Notes: generated by a model not told the origin, from the letters alone. A stretch of DNA of 64,000 bases from Fusobacterium perfoetens ATCC 29250 (GCF_000622245.1 NZ_JHXW01000004.1:151138-215137); one strand, 5' to 3'; positions 25,906-36,899 are shown, counted from the stretch's first letter. Numbers and translations are program-made.

Positions 25906-25938
25906 AAAAATAACACAGAAAAGCTGTGTTATTTTTAT
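25906..25938 (-). terminator. terminator of the S10-spc operon
   Basis: AAAAATAACACAG pairs perfectly with CTGTGTTATTTTT around AAAAG. The stem begins within the secY stop codon, so the operon ends at secY and does not continue to adk, map or infA. Confidence 0.85.
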
Positions 25939-27215
25939 AGAAATCCTTTATATTCTTTCATTACTAAATGAGCATCTATTTGTTGAACTGTATCTAAAGC
26001 TACTCCAACAACGATTATTATTCCAGTTCCACCAAAGAAGACTGGTAATCCTAATGCTGTAAATATAGCCATTGGTAAAATAGCTATAGCGGCTAAAAAG
26101 ATAGCCCCTCCCCAAGTAATTCTAGTTACAACTCCTTCTAAATACTCAACTGTTTCTTCACCAGGTCTTATTCCAGGAATAGTCCCTCCACCTTGTTTTA
26201 AATTGTCTGCTACTCTCTCAGGGTCAAACATAATTGCTGTATAAAAGAAAGAAAAGAATATTATTATTAATGCATATAATATCATATATACTGGATGTTT
26301 TTGATCAAAGAATAATACTAAATAATCTCTATATGGAAAAGTTGTTGGTAATGATCTTATTAATAATGATGGTATCATCATCATTACAGAAGCAAAAATA
26401 ACTGGCATAACTCCAGATGTATTTAATTTTAAAGGAATATATGAGTTTTGTGCAACTCCTCCCCTTACTCCAAATCCTTTTCCTACATAATGAACTGGTA
26501 TTTTTCTTTGTCCTAATTGAAATAAAATAATCACAGACACTGATAAAATAGCTGCAATAGCTACTGCTATCAGTACAGGTATTATAAATTTACTTCCTTT
26601 CATTAATTGTATAGTCTGAACTATACTAGAAGGACCTCTTGATATTATATTTAAAAAAATTAATAAAGAAACTCCATTTCCTATTCCATTAACAGAAATT
26701 TGTTCCCCTACCCACATCAAGAACACAGTTCCAGCTGTAAGTATAGTAATAGTTACTAGCATAAATCTAAATCCAGGTTCAATTACTAATCCAGCAGATG
26801 TCAACCAAACACAAACTCCTATTCCTTGCATTATAGCAATAAAGATTGTGACATATCTTGTCCATTGATTTATTTTATTTCTTCCTGATTCTCCTTCTTT
26901 TTGAATTTCATCAATTTTAGGGATAATAACAGCAAGTAAGCTAAATACAATGGAAGCATTGATATATGGCACAATTCCTAAAGCAAAAATAGAAATTCTT
27001 TGAAAAGCTCCACCTGAAAACATGTTAATAAAACCTAATAAATCATTTTGAGCTGTCATTGCTGATAATCTATCAATATCAATTCCTGGAGCAGGGATAA
27101 ATGTCCCTACTCTAGCAACTAAAAACATCAACAAGGTAAAAATAATTCTCGATCTTAGCTCCGGAATTTTTACAACTCCTCTTAACTTATTGTTAAAGCT
27201 TTCCATTAAAGTCAA
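25935..27215 (-). CDS. secY: protein translocase subunit SecY
   Basis: SecY is the channel of the general secretion pathway, with ten membrane helices in 426 aa. Visible landmarks are the plug-region GGAFQRISIFALGIVPYINASI, the cytoplasmic GQRKIPVHYVGK loop and the C5-loop region RPGEETVEYL. The start is the TTG at 27215, seven bases after AGGTG; an ATG three codons later is less well placed. It is the last gene of the ribosomal operon, 30 bases after rplO. Confidence 0.96.
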   Translation of the reverse strand: MTLMESFNNKLRGVVKIPELRSRIIFTLLMFLVARVGTFIPAPGIDIDRLSAMTAQNDLLGFINMFSGGAFQRISIFALGIVPYINASIVFSLLAVIIPKIDEIQKEGESGRNKINQWTRYVTIFIAIMQGIGVCVWLTSAGLVIEPGFRFMLVTITILTAGTVFLMWVGEQISVNGIGNGVSLLIFLNIISRGPSSIVQTIQLMKGSKFIIPVLIAVAIAAILSVSVIILFQLGQRKIPVHYVGKGFGVRGGVAQNSYIPLKLNTSGVMPVIFASVMMMIPSLLIRSLPTTFPYRDYLVLFFDQKHPVYMILYALIIIFFSFFYTAIMFDPERVADNLKQGGGTIPGIRPGEETVEYLEGVVTRITWGGAIFLAAIAILPMAIFTALGLPVFFGGTGIIIVVGVALDTVQQIDAHLVMKEYKGFL

Positions 27216-27244
27216 AGTTTTTCACCTCGCTTTTTATTAAACAA

Positions 27245-27724
27245 TTATTTATTGTTTTTTGCTACATCAGCAAAAGTTTTAACTTCGATGATTTCTACTG
27301 TTCCACCTTTTTCTTCAATAGCTTTTTGAGCAGATTTAGAAACTTTATGAGCCTCTACAGAAACTTTTCTTTCTAAAACTCCGTTTCCTAAAACTTTAAC
27401 TCCATCATTTAATTTTTTAATTAATCCAGCTTCTAATAAGATTTCAGGAGTTACTACTGTTCCTTCCTCAAATCTATTTAATGTATCTAAATTAATTATT
27501 GTATATTCTTTCTTAAATGGATAGTTACTAAATCCTCTTTTTGGAGTTCTTCTAATTACAGGCATTTGTCCACCTTCAAAACCAGGTTTTAATCCTGCTC
27601 CAGATCTAGATTTTTGTCCATTACTTCCTTTTCCAGCTGTTTTTCCCCAACCAGAAGATTCTCCTCTTCCTACTCTTTTTCTGTTTTTTCTAGGTACAGA
27701 AGGTTGTAATTCGTTTAAATTCAT
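27245..27724 (-). CDS. rplO: 50S ribosomal protein L15
   Basis: This is a large-subunit assembly protein of 159 aa. The glycine- and arginine-rich N-terminus ([19 protein letters not shown]) and the [17 protein letters not shown] segment are diagnostic. It lies between rpmD and secY, three bases after rpmD. Confidence 0.97.
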   Translation of the reverse strand: MNLNELQPSVPRKNRKRVGRGESSGWGKTAGKGSNGQKSRSGAGLKPGFEGGQMPVIRRTPKRGFSNYPFKKEYTIINLDTLNRFEEGTVVTPEILLEAGLIKKLNDGVKVLGNGVLERKVSVEAHKVSKSAQKAIEEKGGTVEIIEVKTFADVAKNNK

Positions 27725-27727
27725 TGA

Positions 27728-27910
27728 TTATTGCACCTCCTCTACATCTAATAAGTAAGAAACTAATTCTATTTTACCCTTAATTTCAGGAGTAAGTTCG
27801 TGTTCTACTACACTATTCATTTTCTTAAGCCCTAGCGACTTTACAGTTGCTATATGGTTAGGCTTTCTTCCTATTATACTTTTTGCAAGTCTTATTCTAA
27901 CCTTTGCCAT
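27728..27910 (-). CDS. rpmD: 50S ribosomal protein L30
   Basis: A 60 aa protein with the bacterial L30 core [23 protein letters not shown]. It is the usual neighbour of rpsE and rplO in the spc operon; L30 sits on the surface of the 50S subunit. Confidence 0.96.
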   Translation of the reverse strand: MAKVRIRLAKSIIGRKPNHIATVKSLGLKKMNSVVEHELTPEIKGKIELVSYLLDVEEVQ

Positions 27911-27925
27911 TTTCCTCTAAACCTC

Positions 27926-28432
27926 CTAGCTTAAGATTTCCTTAACAGTTTTTCCTCTTAAAGCAGCTACTTCTTCAGCAGTTCTTAATAATCTTAAACC
28001 TTCTATTGTTGCTCTAGCAACATTGTGTTTATTTTTAGAACCTTTAATTTTTGTTAATATGTTATGAACTCCTACTAATTCAAGGATTTCTCTACATGAA
28101 GATCCAGAAATAACTCCAGTTCCTTCATATGCAGGTGACATCCATACAGTAGTTGCTCCCCATTTTCCTTCTATTTCATGAGGTATAGTTCTACCTTTAA
28201 GAGAAACATCTATCATGTTTTTCTTAGCAGCAGCTACAGCCTTTCTTATAGCATCTGGTACACCATTTGCTTTTCCTAATCCAATTCCTATTTTTCCTTC
28301 TTTATTTCCTACAGCAGCTAAAACTGAGAAAGATATAGTTCTTCCTCCTTTAGTTGTCTTAGAAACTCTAGAAATTTTTAATAGTTTTTCTTCAAATTCT
28401 TTTTCTTCTCTATTTTCAATTAACTTAGACAA
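27926..28432 (-). CDS. rpsE: 30S ribosomal protein S5
   Basis: S5 helps decoding accuracy at the mRNA entry site. The 168 aa protein has the RNA-binding domain (VSKTTKGGRTISFSVLAAVG) and the second domain with GTGVISGSSCREILELVGV. Complete and in its normal operon place. Confidence 0.97.
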   Translation of the reverse strand: MSKLIENREEKEFEEKLLKISRVSKTTKGGRTISFSVLAAVGNKEGKIGIGLGKANGVPDAIRKAVAAAKKNMIDVSLKGRTIPHEIEGKWGATTVWMSPAYEGTGVISGSSCREILELVGVHNILTKIKGSKNKHNVARATIEGLRLLRTAEEVAALRGKTVKEILS

Positions 28433-28456
28433 GTGAAGTCCTCCTCTCTTATAAAA

Positions 28457-28825
28457 TTAGAAGTTTAATCCATTTTCTCTTGCTGCTTCTGCAAGAGCAG
28501 ATACTCTTCCTGTATAAATGTATCCTGATCTATCGAATACTACATCTTTTATATTTTTTGCTACAGCTCTTTCAGCTAATAATTTTCCAACTGCTTTAGC
28601 TGCTTCTACGTTTCCACCGTTTGCTAAAGTTCCTTTTAGTTCTTTATCTATAGTTGATGCAGAAACTAAAGTTACTCCATTAACATCATCTACTAATTGT
28701 GCAAACATATTAGTGTTTGATCTATATATAGAAAGTCTTGGTCTTTCTGCTGTACCAGAAATTTTATTTCTAATTGATAAGTGTTTTCTTTCTCTAACAG
28801 CTTGTCTATCTACTTTCTTAAACAA
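28457..28825 (-). CDS. rplR: 50S ribosomal protein L18
   Basis: L18 binds 5S rRNA. At 122 aa it shows [20 protein letters not shown] at the start and [16 protein letters not shown] near the end, as in other bacteria. It lies between rplF and rpsE. Confidence 0.97.
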   Translation of the reverse strand: MFKKVDRQAVRERKHLSIRNKISGTAERPRLSIYRSNTNMFAQLVDDVNGVTLVSASTIDKELKGTLANGGNVEAAKAVGKLLAERAVAKNIKDVVFDRSGYIYTGRVSALAEAARENGLNF

Positions 28826-28853
28826 CTCACTTACCTCCTTTTTGAGCTATATC

Positions 28854-29387
28854 CTATGATTTTTTACCTTCTTTTCTTCTGATTACTTCATCAGCGTATT
28901 TAACTCCTTTTCCTTTATAAGGCTCTGGAGCTCTCTTAGATCTGATGTTAGCTGCTATTTGTCCAACTAAATCTTTCTCTATTCCTTCAACTATTATAGT
29001 TGTATTTTTTTCAACTGTAAAAGTGATATTATCTACTGGATCAATTTTTACAGGATGTGAATATCCTAAAGATAATTCTAATCCTTTTCCTTGAACTGCT
29101 GCTCTATATCCAACCCCTACTAGATTTAAAACTTTTTTAAATCCTTCACTTACTCCAACAACCATATTGTGAAGTAATGCTCTAGTTGTTCCATGTAAAG
29201 CTCTCATTTCTATTTCATCATTTGGTCTTTCAACAATGATGTGATTTCCTTCTACTTTTATAGTTATATTTTTATTAAATTCTTTTGTTAAAGTACCTTT
29301 AGGTCCTTTTACAGTAGCAACATTTCCATCTACTGTAACTGTAACCCCAGCAGGTACCACTATAGGTTTTTTACCTATTCTTGACAT
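28854..29387 (-). CDS. rplF: 50S ribosomal protein L6
   Basis: L6 sits near the factor-binding site of the 50S subunit. It has 177 aa with MSRIGKKPI at the N-terminus and the C-terminal signature [20 protein letters not shown]. Confidence 0.97.
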   Translation of the reverse strand: MSRIGKKPIVVPAGVTVTVDGNVATVKGPKGTLTKEFNKNITIKVEGNHIIVERPNDEIEMRALHGTTRALLHNMVVGVSEGFKKVLNLVGVGYRAAVQGKGLELSLGYSHPVKIDPVDNITFTVEKNTTIIVEGIEKDLVGQIAANIRSKRAPEPYKGKGVKYADEVIRRKEGKKS

Positions 29388-29409
29388 TAATGGACACCTC
29401 CTAGTTTAA

Positions 29410-29805
29410 TTACCATACGAATGCAAGGATTTCTCCACCTACATTCTCTTTTCTTGCTACTCTATCTGTAACAATTCCTTTTGAAGTAGATACAATTGCT
29501 ATTCCTAAACCTGAAAGAACTCTTGGTAACTCATCAACTTGAGCATAAACTCTTCTACCTGGTTTAGAAATTCTTTTTAATCCCTTAATTACTCTTTCTT
29601 TTCCTTCGTATTTTAAATATATTCTTATATTTTTTATATTTTCATCAGTTATTACTTTATAGTTAGCTATATATCCTTCATCTTTTAAAATCTTAGCTAA
29701 TGTAAGTTTTAAGTTAGAATATGGAACATCAACTTTCTCATGCATAACTGCGTTAGCGTTTCTGATTCTTGTTAACATATCTGCGATTGGATCTGTTAAA
29801 AACAT
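29410..29805 (-). CDS. rpsH: 30S ribosomal protein S8
   Basis: S8 binds the central domain of 16S rRNA. At 131 aa it has [13 protein letters not shown] at the start and [20 protein letters not shown] near the end. In E. coli it represses the spc operon; that is not testable here. Confidence 0.97.
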   Translation of the reverse strand: MFLTDPIADMLTRIRNANAVMHEKVDVPYSNLKLTLAKILKDEGYIANYKVITDENIKNIRIYLKYEGKERVIKGLKRISKPGRRVYAQVDELPRVLSGLGIAIVSTSKGIVTDRVARKENVGGEILAFVW

Positions 29806-29840
29806 TTAGTTAATCCTCCTTCCTTAATCAATGGTATATT

Positions 29841-30128
29841 TTACCAAGATGATTTTTTTACTCCAGGAATTAATCCTGCACCTGCTAATTGTCTAAATTT
29901 AACTCTTGAAATTCCAAATTCTCTCATGAATCCTCTTGGTCTTCCATCAATTTGACATCTATTTTTTTGTCTAACAGCTGAAGAGTTTACTGGTAATTTG
30001 TTTAATTCAAACATTGCTTCAGTATCTCCCTCTAACACTCTTTTCTTTAATTCAGCTCTTTTAGCTGCATATTTATCACAAAGTGCCGCTCTTTTAACAT
30101 CTCTAGCGATCATTGACTTTTTAGCCAT
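29841..30128 (-). CDS. rpsN: 30S ribosomal protein S14, non-zinc form
   Basis: This is the 95 aa long form of S14. It lacks the two CxxC zinc pairs of the 61 aa form common in Firmicutes; only isolated cysteines remain ([19 protein letters not shown]). It is in the normal place between rplE and rpsH. Having the zinc-free form as the operon copy argues against a Firmicute host. Confidence 0.96.
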   Translation of the reverse strand: MAKKSMIARDVKRAALCDKYAAKRAELKKRVLEGDTEAMFELNKLPVNSSAVRQKNRCQIDGRPRGFMREFGISRVKFRQLAGAGLIPGVKKSSW

Positions 30129-30147
30129 TCCTTATCCTCCTTACCAA

Positions 30148-30699
30148 TTACTTTTTAAAAGGCATTCCGAAAGCCTTAAGTAAAGCTCTTCCTTCTTCAT
30201 CAGTTTTAGCAGAAGATACTATTGTGATAGACATACCTTGTAATTTCTCAACTTTATCAAATTCTATTTCAGGGAAAACTAATTGATCTCTTAATCCTAA
30301 AGAATAGTTTCCTCTTCCATCAAATGAATTTGTTGGAACTCCTTCAAAGTCTCTAACTCTTGGAAGTACAACATTTATTAATCTATCAAGGAAATCATAC
30401 ATTCTTTCCTTTCTTAAAGTAACTTTTGCACCGATTGCTTGATTTTCTCTTAATTTAAATCCAGCTTCTGATTTTTTAGCTCTTCTTTCTACTGGTTTTT
30501 GTCCAGTTATTATTGCTAAATCATTCATTGCTGCTTCCATTAATTTAGCATTTTGAGTTGCTTCTCCAACTCCCATATTTACTATTATTTTTTCTAGAGT
30601 TGGACATTCCATTACATTTTTTAAGTCTAACTCTTTCATTAAATTTTCTTTGATTACTTCATCAAATAATTTATGATATCTAGAAATATATTTAGACAC
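30148..30699 (-). CDS. rplE: 50S ribosomal protein L5
   Basis: L5 binds 5S rRNA and contacts tRNA in the P site. The 183 aa protein has the segments [20 protein letters not shown] and [17 protein letters not shown], all typical. Confidence 0.97.
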   Translation of the reverse strand: MSKYISRYHKLFDEVIKENLMKELDLKNVMECPTLEKIIVNMGVGEATQNAKLMEAAMNDLAIITGQKPVERRAKKSEAGFKLRENQAIGAKVTLRKERMYDFLDRLINVVLPRVRDFEGVPTNSFDGRGNYSLGLRDQLVFPEIEFDKVEKLQGMSITIVSSAKTDEEGRALLKAFGMPFKK

Positions 30700-30717
30700 T
30701 TACGTTATCCTCCCTTC

Positions 30718-31059
30718 TTATAGAACTTCACCAGACACTTTTGAGTATCTAACTTTTTTTCCATCTACAACTTTATATCCAACTCTTGTTGGTTTTCCTG
30801 CTTTTGCATCAAATAACATTACTTTTGATGAGAACATTGGAGCTGGTTTAGTAACAACTCCACCTTGTGGGTTCACTTGAGATGGTTTTAAGTTCTTAGT
30901 TACTACATTTACTCCCTCAACTACTACTTTTCCTTTTTTAGGGAATACTTTTAATACTTTTCCTGTTTTTCCTTTATCTTTACCAGATATTACATAAACT
31001 GTATCTCCAGTTTTTACATGTAATGATGCTGGAACAAATTTTACTTTAGGTTTAGCCAC
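30718..31059 (-). CDS. rplX: 50S ribosomal protein L24
   Basis: L24 starts 50S assembly. The KOW motif is visible as [21 protein letters not shown] in the first third of the 113 aa protein, which is of normal length. Confidence 0.97.
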   Translation of the reverse strand: MAKPKVKFVPASLHVKTGDTVYVISGKDKGKTGKVLKVFPKKGKVVVEGVNVVTKNLKPSQVNPQGGVVTKPAPMFSSKVMLFDAKAGKPTRVGYKVVDGKKVRYSKVSGEVL

Positions 31060-31075
31060 AGTATTAGCCTCCTCT

Positions 31076-31444
31076 CTATATTACTTCTGGAGCAAGAGAT
31101 ACTATTTTCATAAAGTTTTTAGCTCTTAATTCTCTTGCAACAGGTCCAAAAATTCTTGTTGCTTTAGGTTCATTATTATTGTTGATTATAACACCTGCGT
31201 TATCATCAAATTTTATATATGATCCATCTTCTCTTCTTAATTCTTTTCTTGTTCTAACGATGACAGCTTTAACTACGTCACCTTTTTTAACGTTACCACC
31301 AGGTATTGCTTCCTTTACTGATGCTACAACTATGTCTCCGATTTTTCCAAATCTTTTTTTAGTTCCACCAAGTACTCTGATAACCATTATCTTTTTAGCA
31401 CCTGAGTTGTCTGCAACATTAAGGATAGTTTGTTGTTGTACCAT
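31076..31444 (-). CDS. rplN: 50S ribosomal protein L14
   Basis: This 122 aa subunit-interface protein has [17 protein letters not shown] and the C-terminal [22 protein letters not shown]. Complete. Confidence 0.97.
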   Translation of the reverse strand: MVQQQTILNVADNSGAKKIMVIRVLGGTKKRFGKIGDIVVASVKEAIPGGNVKKGDVVKAVIVRTRKELRREDGSYIKFDDNAGVIINNNNEPKATRIFGPVARELRAKNFMKIVSLAPEVI

Positions 31445-31473
31445 TAAAATATCCTCCTTCCAAAATTATTGGA

Positions 31474-31725
31474 TTATTTTGCTCTTTCTAAAACTTCAAC
31501 TAATCTCCATCTTTTGTCTCTTGATAATGGTCTAGTTTCCATTATTCTTACTCTATCACCAACTTGAGCTACATTATTCTCATCGTGGGCTTTAAACTTA
31601 GTTGTTTTCTTAACTCTTTTTTTATAAATTGGATGTAAAACCATTGTAGCTATTGCAACAACTATTGTTTTATCCATTTTATCAGAAACAACTACACCTT
31701 CTCTTACTTTTCTATCGTTTCTCAA
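31474..31725 (-). CDS. rpsQ: 30S ribosomal protein S17
   Basis: An 83 aa early-assembly protein with the OB-fold segment [13 protein letters not shown] and [20 protein letters not shown]. Confidence 0.97.
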   Translation of the reverse strand: MRNDRKVREGVVVSDKMDKTIVVAIATMVLHPIYKKRVKKTTKFKAHDENNVAQVGDRVRIMETRPLSRDKRWRLVEVLERAK

Positions 31726-31766
31726 GGTTTTGACCTCCTATTTCCAAGAATTATCTATAAAAAATC

Positions 31767-31949
31767 TTATCTTTCATTTAATATTGTATTCATTCTAGCA
31801 ATTTCTCTTCTAACTTCTCTGATTCTAGCAGTGTTAGTTAATTGTCCTAATGAAAGTTGAAATTTTAGATTGAATAATTCTTCTTTAAGTTCTTTACACT
31901 TAACCACTAAGTCTTCAGTAGACATTTCTCTTATATCCTTAGCTTTCAT
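31767..31949 (-). CDS. rpmC: 50S ribosomal protein L29
   Basis: A 60 aa two-helix protein at the nascent chain exit. [20 protein letters not shown] and the [14 protein letters not shown] segment identify it. Its start overlaps the rplP stop by one base. Confidence 0.96.
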   Translation of the reverse strand: MKAKDIREMSTEDLVVKCKELKEELFNLKFQLSLGQLTNTARIREVRREIARMNTILNER

Positions 31950-32371
31950 TAATTCTCACCGCCATTCTCTTTTTTTACTATTTTACATTTAATAGGTAAT
32001 TTCATAGAAGCTTTTCTTAAAGCTGCTAATGCTAATTCCTCACTTACACCAGAAACTTCAAACATCATTCTTCCAGGTTTTACTACGCAAACCCAACCTT
32101 CAACTGCTCCTTTACCTTTTCCCATTCTCACTCCAGCTGGTCTAGCTGTAATTGGTTTATCAGGGAATATTCTTATAAATGTTTTTCCTTCTCTCTTAAA
32201 TGTTCTATTTATTCCAACTCTACATGCTTCTATTTGTCTATTTGTTATCCAAGCTGGTTCTAAAGCTTGTAATCCATAATCTCCAAATGCTACAGTATTT
32301 CCTCTTTGAGCAGAACCTTTCATTCTTCCTCTAAACATTTTTCTATGTTTTGTTCTTTTAGGCATTAACAT
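31949..32371 (-). CDS. rplP: 50S ribosomal protein L16
   Basis: L16 (140 aa) organises the A site. It starts with [11 protein letters not shown], has the [19 protein letters not shown] segment, and the arginine-rich [11 protein letters not shown] region, as expected. Confidence 0.97.
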   Translation of the reverse strand: MLMPKRTKHRKMFRGRMKGSAQRGNTVAFGDYGLQALEPAWITNRQIEACRVGINRTFKREGKTFIRIFPDKPITARPAGVRMGKGKGAVEGWVCVVKPGRMMFEVSGVSEELALAALRKASMKLPIKCKIVKKENGGEN

Positions 32372-32373
32372 GA

Positions 32374-33030
32374 TTACGCTTCCCCTCCTTCTTTCTTAGT
32401 TGGAAGTACTTCTCCGTTAAATATCCATACTTTTATTCCTAATGCTCCATATGTTGTATGAGCTGTTGCAGTAGCATAATCTATATCAGCTCTTAATGTA
32501 TGTAAAGGTACTTTTCCTTCTACCATCCATTCAGCTCTTGCTATTTCTGCTCCATTTAATCTTCCTGAAATCATAACTTTAATTCCTTTTGCTCCTGATT
32601 TCATAGCTCTCATTATAGCTTGATTAGCAGCTCTTTTGTATGCTACCCTTTTTTCAATTGATCCAGCTATATTTTCTGCTACTAATACAGCATCTCTATT
32701 AAAGTTTTTAACTTCTAATACTTTAACTAATACTTTTTTTCCAGTTAAAGCTTCTAATTTTACTCTTAATTCTTCTATTTCAGCACCTTTTCTACCAATA
32801 ACAATTCCAGCTTTAGCTGCATGAATTATTACAACTACTTGTGAAGGTGATGTTCTTTCTATATTAACTTTTGATATCCCAGCATGGAAATAATTTTTCT
32901 TTACGAACTCTCTGATTTTTACATCTTCATGGAAATATTTTACATATTCCTTTTTATCTGCATACCAGTTAGAGTCCCAAGTTCTTGTTATTCCAAGTCT
33001 TAATCCTCTAGGGTCTACTTTTTGTCCCAC
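32374..33030 (-). CDS. rpsC: 30S ribosomal protein S3
   Basis: S3 lines the mRNA entry tunnel. The protein starts at a GTG (33030) giving the usual [16 protein letters not shown]-terminus, nine bases after GGAGG; the longer frame upstream overlaps rplV and is not used. The KH domain [15 protein letters not shown] and the C-terminal [10 protein letters not shown] are present in 218 aa. Confidence 0.97.
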   Translation of the reverse strand: MGQKVDPRGLRLGITRTWDSNWYADKKEYVKYFHEDVKIREFVKKNYFHAGISKVNIERTSPSQVVVIIHAAKAGIVIGRKGAEIEELRVKLEALTGKKVLVKVLEVKNFNRDAVLVAENIAGSIEKRVAYKRAANQAIMRAMKSGAKGIKVMISGRLNGAEIARAEWMVEGKVPLHTLRADIDYATATAHTTYGALGIKVWIFNGEVLPTKKEGGEA

Positions 33031-33052
33031 AGTTGTTAACCTCCTTAATAAA

Positions 33053-33385
33053 CTACTTCTCAGATACTCCAACGATAACATGAGCTGTTGGTTTTCTTAT
33101 TATATCTGCTCTTCCCATTGCTCTAGGACTCATTCTCTTAAGAGCTGGTCCATCATTGATCATTATTGTAGATATAACTAATTTTTCATCATCTAGTTTT
33201 GCATTATGTGTAGCATTAGCTATTGCTGATGCTAAAGTTTTCTTTATAATTCTAGCTGCTTTTTTATTTGTAAATTCTAATATATCTAGTGCTTCTAGAG
33301 CTGATTTTCCTCTCACTAAGTCAGCTACTAATCTAGCTTTTCTTGGAGACATTCTCACGAATCTAGTACTTGCTTTTACTTCCAC
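33053..33385 (-). CDS. rplV: 50S ribosomal protein L22
   Basis: L22 (110 aa) extends a hairpin into the exit tunnel. [17 protein letters not shown] at the start and [17 protein letters not shown] near the end are diagnostic; the hairpin tip carries a known macrolide-resistance region that looks ordinary here. Confidence 0.97.
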   Translation of the reverse strand: MEVKASTRFVRMSPRKARLVADLVRGKSALEALDILEFTNKKAARIIKKTLASAIANATHNAKLDDEKLVISTIMINDGPALKRMSPRAMGRADIIRKPTAHVIVGVSEK

Positions 33386-33439
33386 TAGTTTCTCCTCCTT
33401 TTTTATTTTTTAACTCAAATATATATTTTTTCCTACTTT

Positions 33440-33706
33440 TTATTTACCTTTTGTATGTCCATGATAAGTTCTTGTAGGTGCAAATTCTCCTAATTTATGT
33501 CCAACCATTTGTTCAGTTACATATACTGGTATATGTTTTTTTCCATTATAAACTCCAAAAGTTAATCCTATGAAGTTAGGGAATATTGTTGATCTTCTTG
33601 ACCAAGTTTTTATAACTGCTTTTAAGTTATTGTTTGCCTTAGCATCTTCAACCTTTTTCATTAGATGATGATCACAAAAAGGTCCTTTTCTAAGTGATCT
33701 TGCCAT
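33440..33706 (-). CDS. rpsS: 30S ribosomal protein S19
   Basis: An 88 aa head protein with [26 protein letters not shown] and [16 protein letters not shown], fully typical. Confidence 0.97.
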   Translation of the reverse strand: MARSLRKGPFCDHHLMKKVEDAKANNNLKAVIKTWSRRSTIFPNFIGLTFGVYNGKKHIPVYVTEQMVGHKLGEFAPTRTYHGHTKGK

Positions 33707-33730
33707 AACCTATATTACCTCCTCTCGAAA

Positions 33731-34561
33731 TTACTTATCGTTTCTTCTTCTTACGATAAACTTATCAGATACTTTTCTTCCTCTTGTTTTAACACCAAGA
33801 GCTGGTTTACCCCAAGGAGTTAATGGTGATTTTCTACCTACAGTAGCTTTTCCTTCTCCTCCTCCATGAGGGTGGTCACAAGGGTTCATTGCAGATCCTC
33901 TAACATGAGGTCTTCTTCCCATAAGTCTATTTCTTCCTGCTTTTCCGATTGAAACTAGGTTATGTTCAGCATTTCCTACTTCTCCAATAGTAGCTGTACA
34001 TTCTCCATGTATTAATCTAAGTTCTCCTGATGGTAACTCAACGTGGCAATAAGTTCCTTCTTTAGCAACAAGTCTTGCAGCTGTTCCAGCAGATCTTACT
34101 AATTGTCCACCTTTTCCTACTTGTAATTCAATATTATGAATTTGTGCTCCAACTGGCATATCTTTTAATTTTAATGCATTTCCAGGTTTTATTTCAGCAT
34201 TTGATCCGTTCATTACAACGTCTCCTACTTTTAAACCTTTAGGTGCTAATATATATGCTTTAGCTCCATCTGCATAATATAATAATGCGATATTTGCTGT
34301 TCTGTTTGGATCGTATTCTATTGATTTAACAGTTGCAGGAACATCTAATTTATTTCTTTTAAAATCAATTATTCTATATAATCTTTTATGACCTTTTTGT
34401 CTATTAACATTTGTTCTGTGTCCAAAGTTATCTATTCCATATGCAGATTTTAAAGGCACAGTTAAAGACTTTTCAGGTCTTGCTTTACTTAATTCAGGCA
34501 CAACAAGTCTAGACATGTGTCTAACTCCATCACTTGTTGGTTTCATCTTTTTAATAGCCAT
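33731..34561 (-). CDS. rplB: 50S ribosomal protein L2
   Basis: L2 (276 aa) is needed for subunit joining and peptidyl transfer. GRNNRGHITVRH-type sequence is replaced by the shorter [20 protein letters not shown] form. The C-terminal [21 protein letters not shown], with the essential histidine loop, is intact. Confidence 0.97.
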   Translation of the reverse strand: MAIKKMKPTSDGVRHMSRLVVPELSKARPEKSLTVPLKSAYGIDNFGHRTNVNRQKGHKRLYRIIDFKRNKLDVPATVKSIEYDPNRTANIALLYYADGAKAYILAPKGLKVGDVVMNGSNAEIKPGNALKLKDMPVGAQIHNIELQVGKGGQLVRSAGTAARLVAKEGTYCHVELPSGELRLIHGECTATIGEVGNAEHNLVSIGKAGRNRLMGRRPHVRGSAMNPCDHPHGGGEGKATVGRKSPLTPWGKPALGVKTRGRKVSDKFIVRRRNDK

Positions 34562-34614
34562 TTCTTAATCCTCCAAAATTTTATTATGAGACCTATAACT
34601 ATCTTTAGCCGTTA

Positions 34615-34899
34615 TTATGCTTCTTTAAAGTAAGAAATTGTTCCAGAAGCTAATTTTACTATTGCTTTCTTTTTAGCTTGAGTTTTATATAATTTCATAC
34701 CATGTCTTTTTGTTACAGGTTTTATATTTACTGTAGCAACTTCAGCAACTTTAACGTTGAATATTTCTTCTACAGCTTTTTTTATTTCAATTTTATTTGC
34801 TTTTCTATTCACTTCAAAAGTATATTTATTATGCTCTCTTCTTAGAAGCTCAGTTTTTTCAGTGATTAGAGGTTTTCTTATGATATCATAAGCTGTCAT
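34615..34899 (-). CDS. rplW: 50S ribosomal protein L23
   Basis: L23 (94 aa) forms the docking site for trigger factor and SRP. DIIRKPLITEKTELLR at the start identifies it. It begins directly after the rplD stop. Confidence 0.96.
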   Translation of the reverse strand: MTAYDIIRKPLITEKTELLRREHNKYTFEVNRKANKIEIKKAVEEIFNVKVAEVATVNIKPVTKRHGMKLYKTQAKKKAIVKLASGTISYFKEA

Positions 34900-35532
34900 C
34901 TATCCAAGCACCTCCTCAATTGTAGCTAATGCTTCTTTTGTAATAATTACTTTATTTTGTTTTAATAACCAATAAATTCCTAATTCACTTGGTTGGAAAA
35001 CAACTGCATTTTCTAAGTTTCTAGCAGCTAAGAATAAATTGTAATCATTAGCTGTAGTTAAATCGTTTACTACAAACATTTGTTTTGTTGTTGCATTTAA
35101 TTCTTTTGTTAAAGCAACTATTGTTTTAGTTTTTGGAGTTTCTACAACACCATCTAATACAACGATGTCTCCATTTGCACATTTTACAGAAAGTGCTGAT
35201 TTAAGAGCTAAAACTCTAACTTTTTTGTTAACTTTTTTCTCATAGCTTCTAGGTGTTGGTCCAAAAACAACTCCTCCACCTACCATATGTGGAGCTCTGA
35301 TTGTACCTTGTCTAGCTCTACCAGTACCTTTTTGTTTAAATGGCTTTCTTCCTCCTCCTCTAACCATAGCTCTTGTCTTAGTACAAGCACTTCCTTGTCT
35401 AGCAGCTGCTAGTTCTGCAGTAAGAACTTCGTGAAGAACTACTTTATTTGGCTCTATTCCAAATATAGAATCCTTAACTTCAACAGTTCCAGTTTGTGCT
35501 CCTGCTAAGTTATATATGTTTAAAACTGCCAT
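34900..35532 (-). CDS. rplD: 50S ribosomal protein L4
   Basis: L4 (210 aa) binds 23S rRNA and, in E. coli, represses the S10 operon by binding its leader. The tunnel loop [19 protein letters not shown] is present. Whether it binds the structured rpsJ-rplC spacer found here is an open question. Confidence 0.97.
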   Translation of the reverse strand: MAVLNIYNLAGAQTGTVEVKDSIFGIEPNKVVLHEVLTAELAAARQGSACTKTRAMVRGGGRKPFKQKGTGRARQGTIRAPHMVGGGVVFGPTPRSYEKKVNKKVRVLALKSALSVKCANGDIVVLDGVVETPKTKTIVALTKELNATTKQMFVVNDLTTANDYNLFLAARNLENAVVFQPSELGIYWLLKQNKVIITKEALATIEEVLG

Positions 35533-35560
35533 TTTTTTCCTCCTTTCACTTCTACTAACC

Positions 35561-36187
35561 TTATTTCTTTATAGCTGGTCTTACTACAAGGTAACCATTT
35601 TTAGCACCTGGTACTGCACCTTTTATTAAGATTACATTGTTTTCAACATCTAATTTAACTACTTTTAAGTTTTGAACTGTAACTGTAGTATTTCCATATT
35701 GTCCAGCCATTCTTAATCCTTTAAGAACTTTTCCAGGCCATGATGATTGTCCTATTGACCCTCCTAGTCTATGGTTTCTTGAAACCCCGTGAGATGCTCT
35801 GTTTCCACCAAAACCATGTCTCTTCATAACACCTGAAGTTCCTTTTCCTTTTGATGTTCCAGTGATATCTACATATTCGACACCATTTAAAACATCTACT
35901 TTAATTTCTTGTCCTAATTCGTAACCTTCAACAGTATCAACTTTAACTTCTTTTACGAATCTTAATGGTTTTACTCCAACTTTATTGAAGATTCCCATCA
36001 TAGGTTTAGTAGAATTTTTTTCTTTCTTCTCATCAAAACCAAGTTGTAATGCTGTATATCCATCATTTTCAACTGTTTTCTTTTGTAGAACAAAGTTTGG
36101 TCCAGCTTCTACAACTGTTACTGGAACGAACTTACCATCTTCAAAGATTTGAGTCATTCCGATTTTTTTTCCTAAAATTCCTGACAT
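35561..36187 (-). CDS. rplC: 50S ribosomal protein L3
   Basis: L3 (208 aa) reaches the peptidyl transferase centre. It starts at [15 protein letters not shown], ten bases after GGAGG; a longer frame with 13 extra residues is not supported. [18 protein letters not shown] and [20 protein letters not shown] are typical. It is preceded by a structured spacer of about 160 bases after rpsJ. Confidence 0.96.
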   Translation of the reverse strand: MSGILGKKIGMTQIFEDGKFVPVTVVEAGPNFVLQKKTVENDGYTALQLGFDEKKEKNSTKPMMGIFNKVGVKPLRFVKEVKVDTVEGYELGQEIKVDVLNGVEYVDITGTSKGKGTSGVMKRHGFGGNRASHGVSRNHRLGGSIGQSSWPGKVLKGLRMAGQYGNTTVTVQNLKVVKLDVENNVILIKGAVPGAKNGYLVVRPAIKK

Positions 36188-36226
36188 TTGTTTCATACCT
36201 CCATCAAATAATATATTGGTTGACAA

Positions 36227-36322
36227 CTTGACCTCGTGGTTCCACGACCTCGCTTTAAAAAAAGCGTCAACTTGTATTATTCTGTAAGGATAATTTGATG
36301 CATTTATATTTTCAAATTACCC
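36227..36322 (-). ncRNA. candidate cis-regulatory RNA between rpsJ and rplC
   Basis: In the transcript an 11-bp stem (GGGUAAUUUGA with UCAAAUUAUCC, one G-U pair, 13-base loop) is followed by a three-way-junction-like fold. In that fold UUGAC...GUCAA closes over two small hairpins, GCUUU...AAAGC and CGUGG/CCACG. This is unusually much structure for an AT-rich spacer within a ribosomal operon, and no T-run follows, so it is not a simple terminator. An autoregulatory site for an encoded ribosomal protein is inferred. Confidence 0.5.
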
Positions 36323-36345
36323 GAGAATCAGCCATTTGTGTTTTA

Positions 36346-36654
36346 TTACGCTTGTTTAATTTCAATTCCAACACCAGCTGGTAAGTTAACCGCTGTTAAT
36401 GATGATATTGTTTTTTGAGTAGAGTTTTTGATTTCAACCATTCTTCTGTGAATTCTCATCTCAAACTGCTCTCTTGAATCTTTGTTTACATGTACTGATC
36501 TTAATACAGTGTATTTTTTTATTTTTGTTGGTAGTGGCATAGGTCCTACTATTTCAGCACCAGACTTTTCTGCAACTTCTGCTATTTTCTTAGCTGATTG
36601 ATCTAATAACATATGATCATAAGCTTTTAAATAGATTCTTAATTTGTTAGCCAT
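36346..36654 (-). CDS. rpsJ: 30S ribosomal protein S10
   Basis: S10 (102 aa) is a head protein and a transcription antitermination partner (NusE). [19 protein letters not shown] and [17 protein letters not shown] are typical. It is the first gene of the operon, behind a clear promoter, but is separated from rplC by an unusually long structured gap. Confidence 0.97.
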   Translation of the reverse strand: MANKLRIYLKAYDHMLLDQSAKKIAEVAEKSGAEIVGPMPLPTKIKKYTVLRSVHVNKDSREQFEMRIHRRMVEIKNSTQKTISSLTAVNLPAGVGIEIKQA

Positions 36655-36712
36655 TATACACCTCCTTTAAGTTTTAAAATTTAAAAGATGATCTCTTTTG
36701 TACACCTGAAAA

Positions 36713-36740
36713 ATTATATCATATTTTCCTGATTTTGCAA
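36713..36740 (-). promoter_or_regulatory. promoter of the S10-spc operon
   Basis: Minus strand TTGCAA (36740-36735), 16-base gap, perfect TATAAT (36718-36713). The 5' leader to rpsJ is only about 50 bases, too short for an E. coli-like S10 leader. The rest of 36741-36849 is T- and A-rich with no gene. Confidence 0.72.
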
Positions 36741-36849
36741 AGCTTTTTTTTTATTTTTTTCAAACTTTTTTTAAAAATTTTTTTTGCTTTTTTTATGCTA
36801 ATTATGTGATATTTCTTTACATATTTCTTTGCCTTTATTAATATTTTCA

Positions 36850-36886
36850 AAAATAAAGAGGTTATATATAACCTCTTTATTTTTTA
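36850..36886 (-). terminator. terminator of the rnf operon
   Basis: AAATAAAGAGGTTAT pairs with ATAACCTCTTTATTT, with flanking A- and T-runs, 14 bases beyond the rnfB stop on the minus strand. Confidence 0.85.
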
Positions 36887-36899
36887 TTATTAATTTTTC

